DNA of 64,000 bases from Hahellaceae bacterium (GCA_016716085.1 JADJWY010000005.1:124001-188000); one strand, 5' to 3'. Positions 8,560 through 18,682 are shown, counted from the first letter of the stretch. Notes: generated from the sequence alone by a model not told the origin. Numbers and translations: made by a program.

Positions 8560-9216
8560 GTGAGTCTGGCGATATTTGATCTCGACAACACCCTGATTGC
8601 TGGAGATAGCGATCATGCCTGGGGTGACTACCTGATTGAACTCGGCATTGTCGACGCCGCGCACCACAAAGCCACCAATGACGTTTTCTATCAGGACTAC
8701 CTGGAAGGACGTCTCGACATTCACAAGTACCTGGAGTTTGCGCTTGAACCCCTGACCCGCTTTTCCATGGAACAACTCCATGCGTGGCGTGCTGACTTCT
8801 TACGTAAACGGATCGAGCCTTTATTTCTGGATGCGGCCGTCCGCCTGCTGAGCCTGCATCGCGCGAAAGGCGACTATCTGCTCATCATCACGGCAACGAA
8901 TCGCTTCGTAACGGAACCCATTGCCAAAGCGTTAGGCGTAGACGACCTGATTGCCACCGACCCGGAAGTCGTGAATGGCCAGTTTACCGGCAAAATTCAG
9001 GGCACTCCGAGCTACAAGGAGGGCAAAGTCACCCGACTGGAACATTGGCTCAAATCCCACCCTAACTCCCTTGAGGAGGCCTGTTTTTATAGCGACTCAC
9101 ATAACGACATCCCCCTGCTGGAGCGCGTGGGCCGACCAGTGGCCGTCGATGCCGATGCCGAATTGACCCGGGTCGCCCGGGAAAGAGGCTGGGAAATCAT
9201 GTCATTACGCCCGTAG
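8560..9216 (+). CDS. HAD-superfamily subclass IB phosphatase
   Basis: The protein begins SLAIFDLDNTLIAGDSDHAWG, with HAD motif I DLDNTL (nucleophile Asp). Motif II is in LLIITATNRFVTEPIA, and the motif IV acids are in CFYSDSHNDIPLLE. The helical cap and this ending match the HAD-IB group that includes SerB-like and histidinol-phosphatase-like enzymes; the substrate cannot be read from sequence. GTG at 8560 was chosen because GGAGG lies six bases upstream; longer in-frame starts lack such a site. 218 residues. Divergent from rppH, with a promoter region of about 145 nt between them. Confidence 0.88.
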   Translation: MSLAIFDLDNTLIAGDSDHAWGDYLIELGIVDAAHHKATNDVFYQDYLEGRLDIHKYLEFALEPLTRFSMEQLHAWRADFLRKRIEPLFLDAAVRLLSLHRAKGDYLLIITATNRFVTEPIAKALGVDDLIATDPEVVNGQFTGKIQGTPSYKEGKVTRLEHWLKSHPNSLEEACFYSDSHNDIPLLERVGRPVAVDADAELTRVARERGWEIMSLRP

Positions 9217-9227
9217 TATTACAGTGC

Positions 9228-9280
9228 GCACACGTCATCGTGTGCATAGGTCGAAATGTTCAAAAACCGTCACGACGGTT
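9228..9280. repeat. Two small hairpins downstream of the HAD gene
   Basis: GCACACG (9228-9234), TCAT, CGTGTGC (9239-9245) forms a perfect 7-bp stem. AACCGT (9265-9270), CACG, ACGGTT (9275-9280) forms a 6-bp stem. Neither is followed by a clear T-run. They may mark the transcript end of the HAD gene or be operators of the HDOD gene. The rest of 9217-9360 shows nothing else I recognise. Confidence 0.35.
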
Positions 9281-9360
9281 ACGCTTTAAAACACACTTCC
9301 AGCGCCATTGGGCTAAACTAGCTAAACTCCAGATAGCGAGCATAACTAGCCAGGCCCGAT

Positions 9361-10239
9361 ATGAGCACCGATCTTACTGAAGACCAGATCAAGCACATCC
9401 TGCAGGGAATTAAGATTCCCCCTCAACCCCAGATTCTGGTGGATTTGCAAATGGAGCAGGTGATGCCGAACCCAGACATTCGTCGCATCGCAGAACTAAT
9501 CAGCCTGGATGTGGGCTTGTCTGGAACGATCTTGAAATTCGTTAATTCACCTTTTTTTGCGCTCTCGAATAAGATTACTTCGATATCTCAAGCGGTCTCT
9601 CTGCTGGGATTACATAGTGTCATCAACATTATTAACGGTATTTCGATCAAAGGCGAAATGAGTGATGAAACCATCGTGGAACTGACACGATTCTGGGACA
9701 CCGCAAACGATATTTCACAGATTGCATTCAACATTGCCAAACGGATTGGGAGCCCTGCACCGGATCAGGCCTATGCCCTGGGACTTTTTCACAATTGCGG
9801 CATTCCCTTGATGATGCAGCGTTTTCCAGGTTATCTGGCGCTATTGGAAAAAGCGTATGCCGAACCCCACAAGCGAATCACCGATACGGAAAACGAGGTT
9901 TATAACACCAACCACAGCGTGGTGGGGTATTACACGGCAAAGTCCTGGAATTTACCCGTTGACATCTGCCAGGCAATTGCAGAACACCATGCCATTGAAC
10001 GGGTGTTCGAGGCGGGCGCAAATAGCTCTTCCAACAAGCGAACGCTCTTGTCGATTCTGAAGATTGCTGAGCACCTCTGCGGCAATCATGTCACCTTTGG
10101 CAATCAATCCATCGACTATGAGTGGCAACGCATCAAAAAACAGGTGCTCGAATTTGTCGGGCTCAGCTCTTACGACCTTGAGGATATGCGCCAAACGTTT
10201 GAAGAAATGGGGATCAGCCTGGCCCCGGAGAGCGTCTAG
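9361..10239 (+). CDS. HDOD domain-containing protein
   Basis: A single HDOD domain fills most of the 292 residues ([13 protein letters not shown]..., [68 protein letters not shown]). HDOD domains are relatives of HD phosphohydrolases, usually without a complete metal site, and act in signalling linked to c-di-GMP, chemotaxis or motility. No receiver or GGDEF domain is attached. Its 3' end overlaps the convergent gcvPB stop by 4 nt. The family is clear; the pathway is unknown. Confidence 0.9.
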   Translation: MSTDLTEDQIKHILQGIKIPPQPQILVDLQMEQVMPNPDIRRIAELISLDVGLSGTILKFVNSPFFALSNKITSISQAVSLLGLHSVINIINGISIKGEMSDETIVELTRFWDTANDISQIAFNIAKRIGSPAPDQAYALGLFHNCGIPLMMQRFPGYLALLEKAYAEPHKRITDTENEVYNTNHSVVGYYTAKSWNLPVDICQAIAEHHAIERVFEAGANSSSNKRTLLSILKIAEHLCGNHVTFGNQSIDYEWQRIKKQVLEFVGLSSYDLEDMRQTFEEMGISLAPESV

Positions 10240-11689
10240 CTCTCCGCTTTGTATGCCAGGTTCAACTCACGTGCCGCTTTCACATCATCCAGCCGTCTGA
10301 CCGGCAAGGTATACGGAGCCCCTTTAACCCACTCGGGTTTGTCCTGCGCTTCTGCCCGAATCTGCCGCATGGCTTCGACAAAGTTATCAAGCTCATCCAG
10401 ACCCTCGGTTTCCGTCGGCTCAATCAAAAAGCACTCTGGCACCAACAAGGGGAAGTAAGTGGTCGGCGCGTGCACGCCGAAATCCAGCAAGCGTTTGGCG
10501 AAATCCATAGCAGAGACGCCCGTTGCCCGCTCCTCTGGAGCCAGGGTCAGAATAAACTCGTGGGACGCACGTCGCTGCGGATAGGCCAGTGTATAACCCA
10601 CATCGACCAAACGCCTGGCAAGATAATTTGCATTAAGGGTGGCATACTCAGCTACACGCGGCATACCGGACTTACCGAGCAAGCGCGCATAAGCATAGGC
10701 GCGCAGGTTAATCCCAGCGTTACCCGCAAAGGCGGAGAGCGGCCCAATACTCTGAGGCGCCTGATCGCCCTCAGCCCAGTCCAACCGGCCGTTTTCATTC
10801 ACGACAAACGGCGTCGGGAGAAAGGGCTTGAGTCGCGCATTGACCGCCACAGGGCCTGATCCAGGTCCACCACCACCATGCGGGGTCGCAAAGGTCTTGT
10901 GCAGGTTCATGTGCATCACATCGAAGCCCATGTCACCCGGACGCACCTTACCCAGAATAGCATTCAGATTGGCGCCATCGTAATACAGCAGCCCCCCGGC
11001 CTCGTGAACCAGTCGGGCAATTTCCTGAATTTTCCGCTCAAAGACACCGCAGGTTGAAGGATTTGTCAACATAAGCCCGGCGGTCTGAGGACCCAGTGCC
11101 GCTTTAAGCGCCTCAACATCCACATCACCATCCGGCAGAACGGGCACCTCGCGGACTTTATAGCCACACATCGTGGCCGTCGCAGGATTCGTTCCGTGGG
11201 CAGCCGTCGGCACAATGATTTCATCCCGCTGGGTATCATTGCGCGACAAGTGATAAGCCCGAATCATGGCGATGCCGGCAAACTCGCCCTGAGCACCGGC
11301 CATCGGTGCCAGAGAAACACCCGCCATGCCCGTCACTTCTTTCAATATTTCCTGAAGATCCCACAAGCACGCAGGTAGCCCTGACTCAGCGCTGCAGGTG
11401 TCAGGGGGTGACGCGCCAGAAAGCCCGGCAAACTGGCCGCTTTATGAGCGCCCCGTGGATTGTACTTCATGGTACAGGAGCCGAGCGGATAGAACTGGGT
11501 ATCAATGGAAAAGTTCTTACGCGACAGATTAGTGTAATGCCTCACAACCTGCAGTTCACTGACAGCCGGAAGGGCCGGAGGCATTTTGCGCAATAACGCA
11601 TCCGGCATGTCCGGAACAGCCAAACCCTCCGTCTGCGGTACTTGTGCGGTGGCCTGACGTCCGCTGGCGCCACGTTCAAAAATCAGCAT
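10236..11689 (-). pseudogene. gcvPB: Glycine dehydrogenase (decarboxylating) subunit 2, GcvPB, one-base frameshift
   Basis: PLP-binding half of the split P-protein of the glycine cleavage system; the lysine is in [17 protein letters not shown]. The reading frame is broken near 11365: the N-terminal part (ATG at 11689, MLIFERGASGRQ...) reads to SQGYLRA and then runs out of frame, while the downstream frame resumes with [14 protein letters not shown]. Restoring one T in the coding strand (GCT TTG TGG instead of GCTTGTGG) gives one continuous 484-residue protein, the family's normal length; the 1454-nt span is one short of a multiple of three. Everything else is conserved, so this is either a recent mutation or a sequencing indel. 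The start overlaps the gcvPA stop. Confidence 0.9.
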
Positions 11690-13056
11690 GCGCTACACTC
11701 CTTCAAGGTCTCTTCCAGTACGGTAACGTACTGCTCCAGATCAGCCAGCGTCTTGGTCTCGGTCACACAGACCAGCAGACAGTCTCGCAAGAGGGGATAT
11801 TCACGTCCAAGATCCAGTCCTGGCAACACACCTTTCTCTGCCATTTTAAGGACAACCTTACCGGCTTCACGCGGAAGACGAACCACGAATTCGTGAAAGC
11901 CCGGCCCCACACCGACGATCGACACGCCGCTCACACGTGCCAGCTTCTGCTTCAGGGCTTCGGCGCCGGCCATAGACGCCTTGGCCACAGACTGAAGCCC
12001 TTCGCCGCCGAGTAACGCCATGTGTATTGTCGCCGCCGTGACAGCCAAACCCTGATTGGTGCAAATATTCGACGTAGCCTTGGCTCGCCGGATATGCTGC
12101 TCACGGGCCTGCAAGGTCAGCGTAAAGCCCGTCCGTCCTTCAAGGTCAACCGTCCGTCCAATGATTCGCCCCGGCATTTGCCTGACCAGGCTCTGACGAC
12201 AGCACATGAAGCCAAAATAGGGGCCGCCTGATGCAAGAGGAAGCCCAAGCGGCTGTCCATCGCCGACGACGATGTCAGCCCCCTTTTGCCCCCATTGACC
12301 GGGCGGTAGCAGGTAGGAAACCGCGATAGGATTGACCACACCAATGACCGTAATCTGCCGCTGGTGAGCCCAATCCGTCAGTCGGTTAACCTCTTCAATG
12401 CGCCCGAAAAAGTTCGGCATGGGAATGACCAGTGCCGTCAAATCATCGCGACCCTCCCAGGCGGACAACGACGCTTCATCCAAAGTGAGGCGCGCGTGAT
12501 CAAAATCCAGCACCTGCACATCAATTCCCTGCGTTTCCACGATCGCCCGTGCCGCTCGGGTATAGCGCGGGTTGAGCGTTCCGGCCACCAGCACAGAGTG
12601 CCCACTACGCCGCTTGCTGGCTCTGACCGCCATAAGGATGGCCTCAGAAAGGGCTGAGGCGCCGTCATAGAGTGACGCATTTGAAACATCCATCGCCATC
12701 AGCGCCGTCATCATCGACTGATATTCGTAGACCAGTTGCAAAGTGCCTTGGCTGGCCTCTGCCTGATAGGGCGTATAGGCAGTCATGAACTCGCCACGTG
12801 AGACCACATCCCAGACTGCCGCCGGAATATGGTGCTCATAGGCGCCAGCACCCAAATACATCGCGCCGCTGAAGTTCGCTTCCGCACGCTGTTTCATTTC
12901 GCGCAGCAGGGTCATCTCGGTGACGCCTTCGGGGATATTCAGCTCGCGGACCAGAAGGTTTTCCGGAACTTCGTCAAATAGTTGCTGCACGGAATCCAGG
13001 TTCAGTGCGGCCAGCATACGACTGACGTCGTCCTGGGTGTGTGGAATGAAGGGCAT
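11683..13056 (-). CDS. gcvPA: Glycine dehydrogenase (decarboxylating) subunit 1, GcvPA
   Basis: N-terminal half of the P-protein, which with GcvPB decarboxylates glycine and transfers aminomethyl to the lipoyl arm of GcvH. The 457 residues start MPFIPHTQDDVSRML and contain YTPYQAEASQGTLQLVYEYQ and MDVSNASLYDGASALSEA, hallmarks of this subunit. It lies 43 nt downstream of gcvH and overlaps gcvPB by 7 nt (ATGCTGA), so translational coupling is likely. The frame is intact. Confidence 0.97.
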   Translation of the reverse strand: MPFIPHTQDDVSRMLAALNLDSVQQLFDEVPENLLVRELNIPEGVTEMTLLREMKQRAEANFSGAMYLGAGAYEHHIPAAVWDVVSRGEFMTAYTPYQAEASQGTLQLVYEYQSMMTALMAMDVSNASLYDGASALSEAILMAVRASKRRSGHSVLVAGTLNPRYTRAARAIVETQGIDVQVLDFDHARLTLDEASLSAWEGRDDLTALVIPMPNFFGRIEEVNRLTDWAHQRQITVIGVVNPIAVSYLLPPGQWGQKGADIVVGDGQPLGLPLASGGPYFGFMCCRQSLVRQMPGRIIGRTVDLEGRTGFTLTLQAREQHIRRAKATSNICTNQGLAVTAATIHMALLGGEGLQSVAKASMAGAEALKQKLARVSGVSIVGVGPGFHEFVVRLPREAGKVVLKMAEKGVLPGLDLGREYPLLRDCLLVCVTETKTLADLEQYVTVLEETLKECSAC

Positions 13057-13099
13057 GCCGGGTTCCTGTATCGGTAATTGTCTCTAGGCGGGTCTGAAC

Positions 13100-13492
13100 T
13101 CAGTGTTCTTCTTCACACGCTTCCTGATAGCCGGCCGCATCTAGCAGATCGTCCAGATCAGAGGCATCGGAGGGCTTGATTCGGAAGAACCACCCGTCGT
13201 GATAAGGATCACTGTTGACCAGCTCAGGTGTATCCTGAAGGCTCTCGTTGATTTCAACCACCACACCGGAAACCGGCGCATAGATATCTGAAGCCGCCTT
13301 GACCGATTCGACGACACCGGCCTCCCCACCTGCACTCATCTCTGAGCCCAGTTCGGGTAGCTCGACAAAAACCACATCACCCAACAAGTCCTGAGCATGG
13401 TCAGTAATACCTACGGTCACCGTGCCATCTTCCTCAAGCCTCGCCCATTCGTGGGTAGATGCATATTTCAATTCTTTTGGGATCTGAGTCAT
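13100..13492 (-). CDS. gcvH: Glycine cleavage system H protein
   Basis: Lipoyl carrier of the glycine cleavage complex. The lipoylated lysine is in [15 protein letters not shown]. The start at 13492 ([16 protein letters not shown]) is the canonical one and gives 130 residues; the frame is open 31 codons further but that extension is unlike the family. The C-terminus [13 protein letters not shown] is typical. It lies between gcvT (55 nt upstream) and gcvPA. Confidence 0.97.
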   Translation of the reverse strand: MTQIPKELKYASTHEWARLEEDGTVTVGITDHAQDLLGDVVFVELPELGSEMSAGGEAGVVESVKAASDIYAPVSGVVVEINESLQDTPELVNSDPYHDGWFFRIKPSDASDLDDLLDAAGYQEACEEEH

Positions 13493-13547
13493 ACCCCTGT
13501 GTCCTCTGTAGTGTCTATAAAAATTAGTTGATTGAATACCAACGGGG

Positions 13548-14633
13548 TCAGTCCAGGGAAACCAAGGGTTTACCCTGTCGGACAAAAGGCGGTTTCACCA
13601 CCTCAACGGAGTACAGCTTACCGCGGATATCTACCCTTACCGATGAAGCCTCCATTTTAGCGGGAACACGAGCCAGCGCAATTGAAACACCCAGTGTGGG
13701 CGAGAAGCTGCCACTGGTAATTTCTCCGTCACCCACGGCCGTATCAACCCGCTGATGGCCCCGCATGACGCCGCGCTCTTTCAGTACGAGTCCTACTTGA
13801 AGCCGATGTCCGACCCGACGTTGCGTTTCCAGTGCTGCGCGACCGATAAAATCTCTCTCTTCCGGTTTCCAGGCAATCGTCCAGCCCATACCGGCTTCCA
13901 GCGGCGATACCGATTCGTCCATATCGCTACCATACAGATTCATCCCTGCTTCCAGACGCAAGGTGTCGCGCGCCCCCAGGCCACACGGCTTAACACCCGC
14001 AGCCAATAGTGCCTGCCAGTATCCCTCCGCTTCAGAACCGGGCAGAATGACTTCAAAACCATCTTCGCCAGTATACCCCGTCCGGCAGTACATGCGCCCC
14101 TTCCAGAACAGTGAGTAAAAATTCCCCAGCCCCAGTAATGCCTCATCGGCGCCATCGCTCAGTTGAGCGACGATCGCAGCGGCCTCCGGGCCCTGGACAG
14201 CAAGCATCGCCAACTCTGGCCGCTCCTCAATCTGGACCTCAAAGGCAGAGGCGTTCTGGCCGATCCAACTCAGATCTTTCTCGCGGGTACCACAGTTAAC
14301 GACCAGTCGGTAACCAAAATCCGTCAAATAAACAATCAGGTCGTCAATCACGCCGCCCTGCTCGTTCAACATCGCGGTGTAAAGCGCTTTTCCGGTCGTG
14401 ACCAGACGCGCAACATCATTCGCCAACAGGCGGCGAAGAAAACGAGTCGCATCAGCACCTGTTACATCCACAATCGTCATGTGTGAGACATCAAAAACAC
14501 CGGCATGTTCGCGCACTACCCGATGCTCATCCAGCTGAGAACCATAGTGAATGGGCATATCCCAACCGGAAAAATCAACTATTTTCCCCCGGGCTGCAAT
14601 GTGTGCATCGTAGAGAGGTGTACGGTTTCCCAT
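13548..14633 (-). CDS. gcvT: Aminomethyltransferase GcvT (T protein)
   Basis: Transfers the aminomethyl carbon from lipoyl-H protein to tetrahydrofolate. It begins [27 protein letters not shown] and contains [10 protein letters not shown] and [13 protein letters not shown]; 361 residues, the normal length. First gene of gcvT-gcvH-gcvPA-gcvPB. Only 41 nt separate it from yqiA upstream, too little for a tandem glycine riboswitch, so the operon may be transcribed with the nudF-yqiB-cpdA-yqiA genes or from a promoter inside yqiA. Confidence 0.97.
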   Translation of the reverse strand: MGNRTPLYDAHIAARGKIVDFSGWDMPIHYGSQLDEHRVVREHAGVFDVSHMTIVDVTGADATRFLRRLLANDVARLVTTGKALYTAMLNEQGGVIDDLIVYLTDFGYRLVVNCGTREKDLSWIGQNASAFEVQIEERPELAMLAVQGPEAAAIVAQLSDGADEALLGLGNFYSLFWKGRMYCRTGYTGEDGFEVILPGSEAEGYWQALLAAGVKPCGLGARDTLRLEAGMNLYGSDMDESVSPLEAGMGWTIAWKPEERDFIGRAALETQRRVGHRLQVGLVLKERGVMRGHQRVDTAVGDGEITSGSFSPTLGVSIALARVPAKMEASSVRVDIRGKLYSVEVVKPPFVRQGKPLVSLD

Positions 14634-14674
14634 GATGTTACCTATTGTCAGAAAAGAGCCTGTAGCACTGCCCC

Positions 14675-15271
14675 CTATAAATCAGGAGCGCATCCCATGA
14701 ACCCAAGAATTGCGGGCAATGCCATATTAAAATCACTGTACTCGTGTCGACCACCCGGCTTGATCCAGGCAGGTGAATGCGGATACTTTTCCAGTGCCTC
14801 GCGATAATCGAGCGTCTCGTCCCCTGTTTGCAGGAGCAGTAGCAAGCGGGCAGGATGCCGGGGTTGCAGCACATCCAGCGCCCGCAGCTCATCCAGGTAA
14901 GAAGCTTTTAACTCAAACACTTCACCCGTATACAGGTTCTGATGCTCCCCGAGGTAATCCTGAAAAAGCCGATAGGGATATGCAGCAGGGTTGATCAATG
15001 CTGCCGGCAAACCAGAGTGCTCGGAAAGATAGGCTGCATAATAGCCTCCCAGGGAGCTGCCGACAACGCCAAGCCATTTTTTAGATGAATCCGCCAGCAA
15101 TTGCATGGCAAGTTGAATGCTGGCATCAGGGGAAGGTGGCAGATCCGGGGCAACCAGCACAACAGGTGGGAGGTGTTGCGCCAACCACTCACGAAAACAG
15201 GTCACTTTGGCCGAGGCCGAGGAACTCCGAAAACCATGAAGATACAAAATTGACGCGGCGCCTTCAGTCAC
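14675..15271 (-). CDS. yqiA: YqiA/YcfP-family alpha/beta-fold hydrolase (esterase)
   Basis: Small alpha/beta hydrolase. The N-terminus ILYLHGFRSSSASAK, the nucleophile elbow GSSLGGYYA and the GGRHEYSDF segment carrying the histidine are all characteristic of the YqiA family. The GTG start immediately abuts the cpdA stop (TAG then GTG). In E. coli this gene sits between cpdA and parE; here cpdA is conserved upstream but the gcv operon follows instead of parE. The enzyme has esterase activity in E. coli; the physiological substrate is unknown. 198 residues. Confidence 0.9.
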   Translation of the reverse strand: MTEGAASILYLHGFRSSSASAKVTCFREWLAQHLPPVVLVAPDLPPSPDASIQLAMQLLADSSKKWLGVVGSSLGGYYAAYLSEHSGLPAALINPAAYPYRLFQDYLGEHQNLYTGEVFELKASYLDELRALDVLQPRHPARLLLLLQTGDETLDYREALEKYPHSPAWIKPGGRHEYSDFNMALPAILGFMGCAPDL

Positions 15272-16075
15272 CTAATAGCCTTTGCTATCGAGATCAACCT
15301 CGAATTCGATATGATCAACCCGCAGAACCTCAGTATCCAGCGTTCCATCTGGCTGCAGCAGGATGCGCCGGTAACCGGGAGCGGCTTCATCCAGGGCAAA
15401 GGCATGGGACAGGGGCTTAAATTGGACACAGGTTGACGGTGAAGCCAGCAGGCGAACGCCGTTGTAGCTTGAATCAAAGGCCTGATGCACATGCCCCCAC
15501 AGCACCAGACGTACATGGCTGAAGCGATCAATGACCGACAAAAAGTCCGGGCCATTGCGCAAGCCGATGCTATCCATCCAGGCAGATCCAATCGCAACGG
15601 GATGATGATGAAAAACCACCATCACATGCTTGTCAGCATGCGTTTGCAATTCTGCGTCTAAAAATGCCAGCTCAGCCGCCTCGAGCTTGCCATGAACCTT
15701 ACCGGGCACACTGCTATCGAGACAGATAATATGCCAGTCACCCAGCGTCAGCGATTTGCGCAGGCAATCCGTTCCCTGAGCCGCAGACTGCATCGCGCTG
15801 GCGTTGTCATGGTTTCCCATAAACCAAATCACCGGGCAATCAAAGCGCTTACCCATTCGGGCACGGAGCGTTTGGTAGGCGCCTTCAGAACCATCCTGAG
15901 CCAGATCGCCTGTCAGCAAAACAAGGTCAGGCGACTCCTGTTCCCGCTCGACCAACTCCAGCACGGCATCAAGACTTTCCAGGGTTTTCATACCCAATAG
16001 TGCGCCATGAGCCTCTGCGCGCAGATGGCAATCGGTGATTTGCACGACTTTAATGGAGGAGCCCTTCTTTGCCAC
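15272..16075 (-). CDS. cpdA: 3',5'-cyclic-AMP phosphodiesterase CpdA
   Basis: Calcineurin-like metallophosphoesterase. The metal ligands appear in order: QITDCHL, LLTGDLAQDGS, FMGNHDN, VVFHHHPV and LWGHVHQ. The position between yqiB and yqiA as in E. coli supports the CpdA call. It hydrolyses cAMP and would lower the ligand of the Vfr/CRP regulator encoded at 60900-61562 of this window. GTG start, 267 residues. Confidence 0.93.
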   Translation of the reverse strand: MAKKGSSIKVVQITDCHLRAEAHGALLGMKTLESLDAVLELVEREQESPDLVLLTGDLAQDGSEGAYQTLRARMGKRFDCPVIWFMGNHDNASAMQSAAQGTDCLRKSLTLGDWHIICLDSSVPGKVHGKLEAAELAFLDAELQTHADKHVMVVFHHHPVAIGSAWMDSIGLRNGPDFLSVIDRFSHVRLVLWGHVHQAFDSSYNGVRLLASPSTCVQFKPLSHAFALDEAAPGYRRILLQPDGTLDTEVLRVDHIEFEVDLDSKGY

Positions 16076-16181
16076 GTCACTGAACCCGGGTTAGATTGTC
16101 AGACGACCCAACAGTCGCCCATACTCATTTAACTATACGACTTCAATGCCAGTTTTCCAGCCCTGCTTTCACAAAAAACAA

Positions 16182-16610
16182 CTATTTAGCAGGGGACTTG
16201 TGACGCAGGCAGAATTGCAACCAATCGGCGAGGAAACGGTTAAGCTGAAATTTTTCATCCGGCAGATGCATTTTTCGATTCGGGTAATCGTAGCATCCGT
16301 CAATAAAGTGGTGATTACGGGCGCTGATCACCTCAGCCATTCTGGCATCATGATAGAGACGCACCTTGAGCAGCGGGTCGTTGAGCCATGGCCCGGCAGC
16401 CTGTGTCTGGCGCATCAGCAGGGTTTGGGTATATCGACTGTCATTTTCGACATCCACCTCGATCTGCCCAATAAAGTGGTCCCCGCTGGAAAGCTCCAGC
16501 TGCAGACGAACGCCGGCTTCCAGGCGAGGAAAAAGGGTTTCGACGCGACGATAATTAGACTCGCACAGATATCCGAACTCACGAATGTCCGGCACATAAG
16601 GGCGCTTCAA
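16182..16610 (-). CDS. yqiB: YqiB-family protein (DUF1249)
   Basis: Conserved small protein of unknown function, always near nudF and cpdA. I place the start at TTG 16610 (LKRPYVPDIREFGYLCESNYRR), which overlaps the nudF stop as TTGA and gives 142 residues, close to the roughly 140 of E. coli YqiB. A GTG at 16682 would add 24 residues and overlap nudF by 76 nt. Motifs seen: LCESNYRRV, LRQTQAAG-like centre and a C-terminal LNRFLADWLQFCL. Confidence 0.85.
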   Translation of the reverse strand: MKRPYVPDIREFGYLCESNYRRVETLFPRLEAGVRLQLELSSGDHFIGQIEVDVENDSRYTQTLLMRQTQAAGPWLNDPLLKVRLYHDARMAEVISARNHHFIDGCYDYPNRKMHLPDEKFQLNRFLADWLQFCLRHKSPAK

Positions 16611-17263
16611 GCGAAATCTGTCCCAACGGGCCGACCGGGGCCCCACTGCTCCCGCAAGCGATGGTGATTGAGCTGAAGCCACTGTAATGCCATGATGGTG
16701 GCCGCGTTGTAGATTCGTCCGGCCGCTATCGCCTCATAGGCCTGTTGACGCCCCATGATACGCGTGTGAATATCTTCGCCCTCGTCAGCCAAACCAAAAA
16801 TACCCGCAGATGCTGGAATTTGAATCCTTCCACACCAAAGCTCCACAGACTCTGAGCTGCCGCCCGGGGAAGTCAGATAGTCGCAGATCTTTTCCAGACC
16901 AAGCAAGATGAGTCCTGCCTCTTCTTCGGCTTCACGCACCGCCACCGACTCCGAGGATTCGCCGGGCTCGTTAATGCCCGCGACCAACTCCAACAGCCAG
17001 GGGGATCGCTCGTGTAGCAAGGCACCGATACGAAACTGTTCGCAGAGCACAACCTGATCTGCAACGGGATCATAGGGTAAAACACAGGTCGCGTTCCCTC
17101 TTACCAGCAGTTCTCGCTTGAGGCTGCCCGACCACCCGCCTCCGTAGAGACGATGACGCAGCCGATACTGCTGCATTCGAAAAAAGCCTTTGTAGACCGT
17201 TTCAGTCTCAGTGACTTCTACGTCTTCATGTGAAAAACGGGACGTTCCCATGCGATAGTCCAT
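16607..17263 (-). CDS. nudF: ADP-ribose pyrophosphatase NudF
   Basis: Nudix hydrolase that cleaves ADP-ribose and related nucleotide sugars. The Nudix box GESSESVAVREAEEEAGL is complete, preceded by LELVAGINEPG, typical of the NudF group. First gene of the nudF-yqiB-cpdA-yqiA series, divergent from tolC exactly as in E. coli. Two ATGs are possible, 17263 and 17251; I give the longer one (218 residues). Confidence 0.93.
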   Translation of the reverse strand: MDYRMGTSRFSHEDVEVTETETVYKGFFRMQQYRLRHRLYGGGWSGSLKRELLVRGNATCVLPYDPVADQVVLCEQFRIGALLHERSPWLLELVAGINEPGESSESVAVREAEEEAGLILLGLEKICDYLTSPGGSSESVELWCGRIQIPASAGIFGLADEGEDIHTRIMGRQQAYEAIAAGRIYNAATIMALQWLQLNHHRLREQWGPGRPVGTDFA

Positions 17264-17332
17264 CCGATTGTATAAGGATGTTCACAACGCTAACATAAGT
17301 CGCACTATTCACAAACCGGGTACCGTACCAAA

Positions 17333-18682
17333 ATGAAAACTTTTGCGCGCTTTTCACCTAGGCCTCTACTGTTAACCGCCGCTATAGCACTCGCAGGGGC
17401 GAGCACTCCCGGTTGGGCCATTGATCTGAGCACCGCTTACCAGAAAGCCCTGAACTATGACTCGGAACTGGCCGCTGCAGCCGCCGGCCGAAATGCGCAG
17501 GCAGAGAACACCAATCTGAGCCGCTCAGCACTGATGCCCATCGTGGCGGCCGGCGCCTCAACTGAGCACACCGACATGAACCCTGACCGTTTCCCTGAAG
17601 ACAGCTACCTGACCAGCGGTGTGCAACTTAGTGTCACGCAGCCTTTGCTGGCAATGGACAGCCTATACACGTATCAGGCGAGCAAAGACAGCGAACAAAA
17701 GGCCAACGAAGACTACCGATCCGCGCAGCTGGATCTTCTTTACCGCACCGCCAATGCATATTTTACGGTTCTGCGGGGCATGGATGACCTGGAAACGGCC
17801 AAAAAGGCCGAAGCCGCCTTTCGTCGCCAATGGGAACAGGCCAAAGAACGTTTCGAAGTCGGACTGATTGCCATCACTGAGGTTCACGAAACCAAAGCCA
17901 TTTACGACTCCGGTAAAGTCACCCGGATTAACACTCAGGGACAATTGGATATCGCATTGGAAGCGCTTCAGCGCATCACTGGAGAGTTTGTTGACCAGAT
18001 TCACCCGCTGAATGAAACCTTGTCGGTCGAGGAGACTGAAATCGACCAACTCACGAACCTGGAGCAAATTGCACTGGAAAACAGTCCCTTGATTAAAGGC
18101 GCTGTCTGGCAACTGGAAAGCGCACGCAAGAATTTCAAGGCCAAGCAGGCAGGTTATTACCCCACTCTGGATCTTGGCGCATCGGCGGGTTACAGCGACT
18201 ACACAGGCCCCTATACCCAGGATGACAAACAAACCGACACTAAAATTGGTCTGACCCTCAACGTTCCGATTTATCTTGGTGGCAGTACCCAGGCCAGCAC
18301 CCGTCAGGCCCGCTACCAGGTTGATCAGGCTGAACAGGGCTTATTAACGGCACAGCGCAACGTACGCCTGCAACTCCGCAGCCTCTATCGCTCGCTGCAA
18401 ACCAATGCAGAAGCGATTCAGGCCCGAAAACAGGAAACCATTTCCAACGAGAGTGCACTGCAGGCAACCCGTGCAGGCTATGATGTAGGCACCCGGAACA
18501 TCGTAGAAGTACTTGATGCAGAGCGAAAGTATTACGTCTCCCTGAGCGCCTATGCAAACGCCCGTTATGATTACATTCTTAATCGCCTGACCCTCAGACA
18601 GACGACTGGGGCATTACAGCAAGGTGACCTTGACCGGCTGAATCAGATGCTGACAGCACCCGTTCGCATCAGCGGCGGCTGA
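17333..18682 (+). CDS. tolC: TolC-family outer membrane efflux protein
   Basis: Outer-membrane channel of type I secretion and drug efflux complexes. A signal peptide (residues 1 to about 29, LLLTAAIALAGASTPGWA) precedes the mature start IDLSTAYQKAL. Two repeated outer-membrane-efflux halves are visible, each with a long alpha-helical hairpin (for example LDLLYRTANAYFTVLRG and LRSLYRSLQTNAEAIQA) and beta-barrel segments such as LTLNVPIYLGGSTQAST. 449 residues. Its 3' end overlaps the convergent waaA by 14 nt. In the wider window it could serve LapA-type adhesin export, but that is speculation. Confidence 0.95.
   Translation: MKTFARFSPRPLLLTAAIALAGASTPGWAIDLSTAYQKALNYDSELAAAAAGRNAQAENTNLSRSALMPIVAAGASTEHTDMNPDRFPEDSYLTSGVQLSVTQPLLAMDSLYTYQASKDSEQKANEDYRSAQLDLLYRTANAYFTVLRGMDDLETAKKAEAAFRRQWEQAKERFEVGLIAITEVHETKAIYDSGKVTRINTQGQLDIALEALQRITGEFVDQIHPLNETLSVEETEIDQLTNLEQIALENSPLIKGAVWQLESARKNFKAKQAGYYPTLDLGASAGYSDYTGPYTQDDKQTDTKIGLTLNVPIYLGGSTQASTRQARYQVDQAEQGLLTAQRNVRLQLRSLYRSLQTNAEAIQARKQETISNESALQATRAGYDVGTRNIVEVLDAERKYYVSLSAYANARYDYILNRLTLRQTTGALQQGDLDRLNQMLTAPVRISGG

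Noticed and set aside
10236..11366. The downstream part of gcvPB as an independent gene starting at TTG
   Set aside because: The upstream frame encodes exactly the missing N-terminus of GcvPB; a single frameshifted gene explains both pieces.
14634..14674. Glycine riboswitch before gcvT
   Set aside because: Only 41 nt separate gcvT from yqiA and no riboswitch-like conserved core is seen; a tandem glycine aptamer would not fit.
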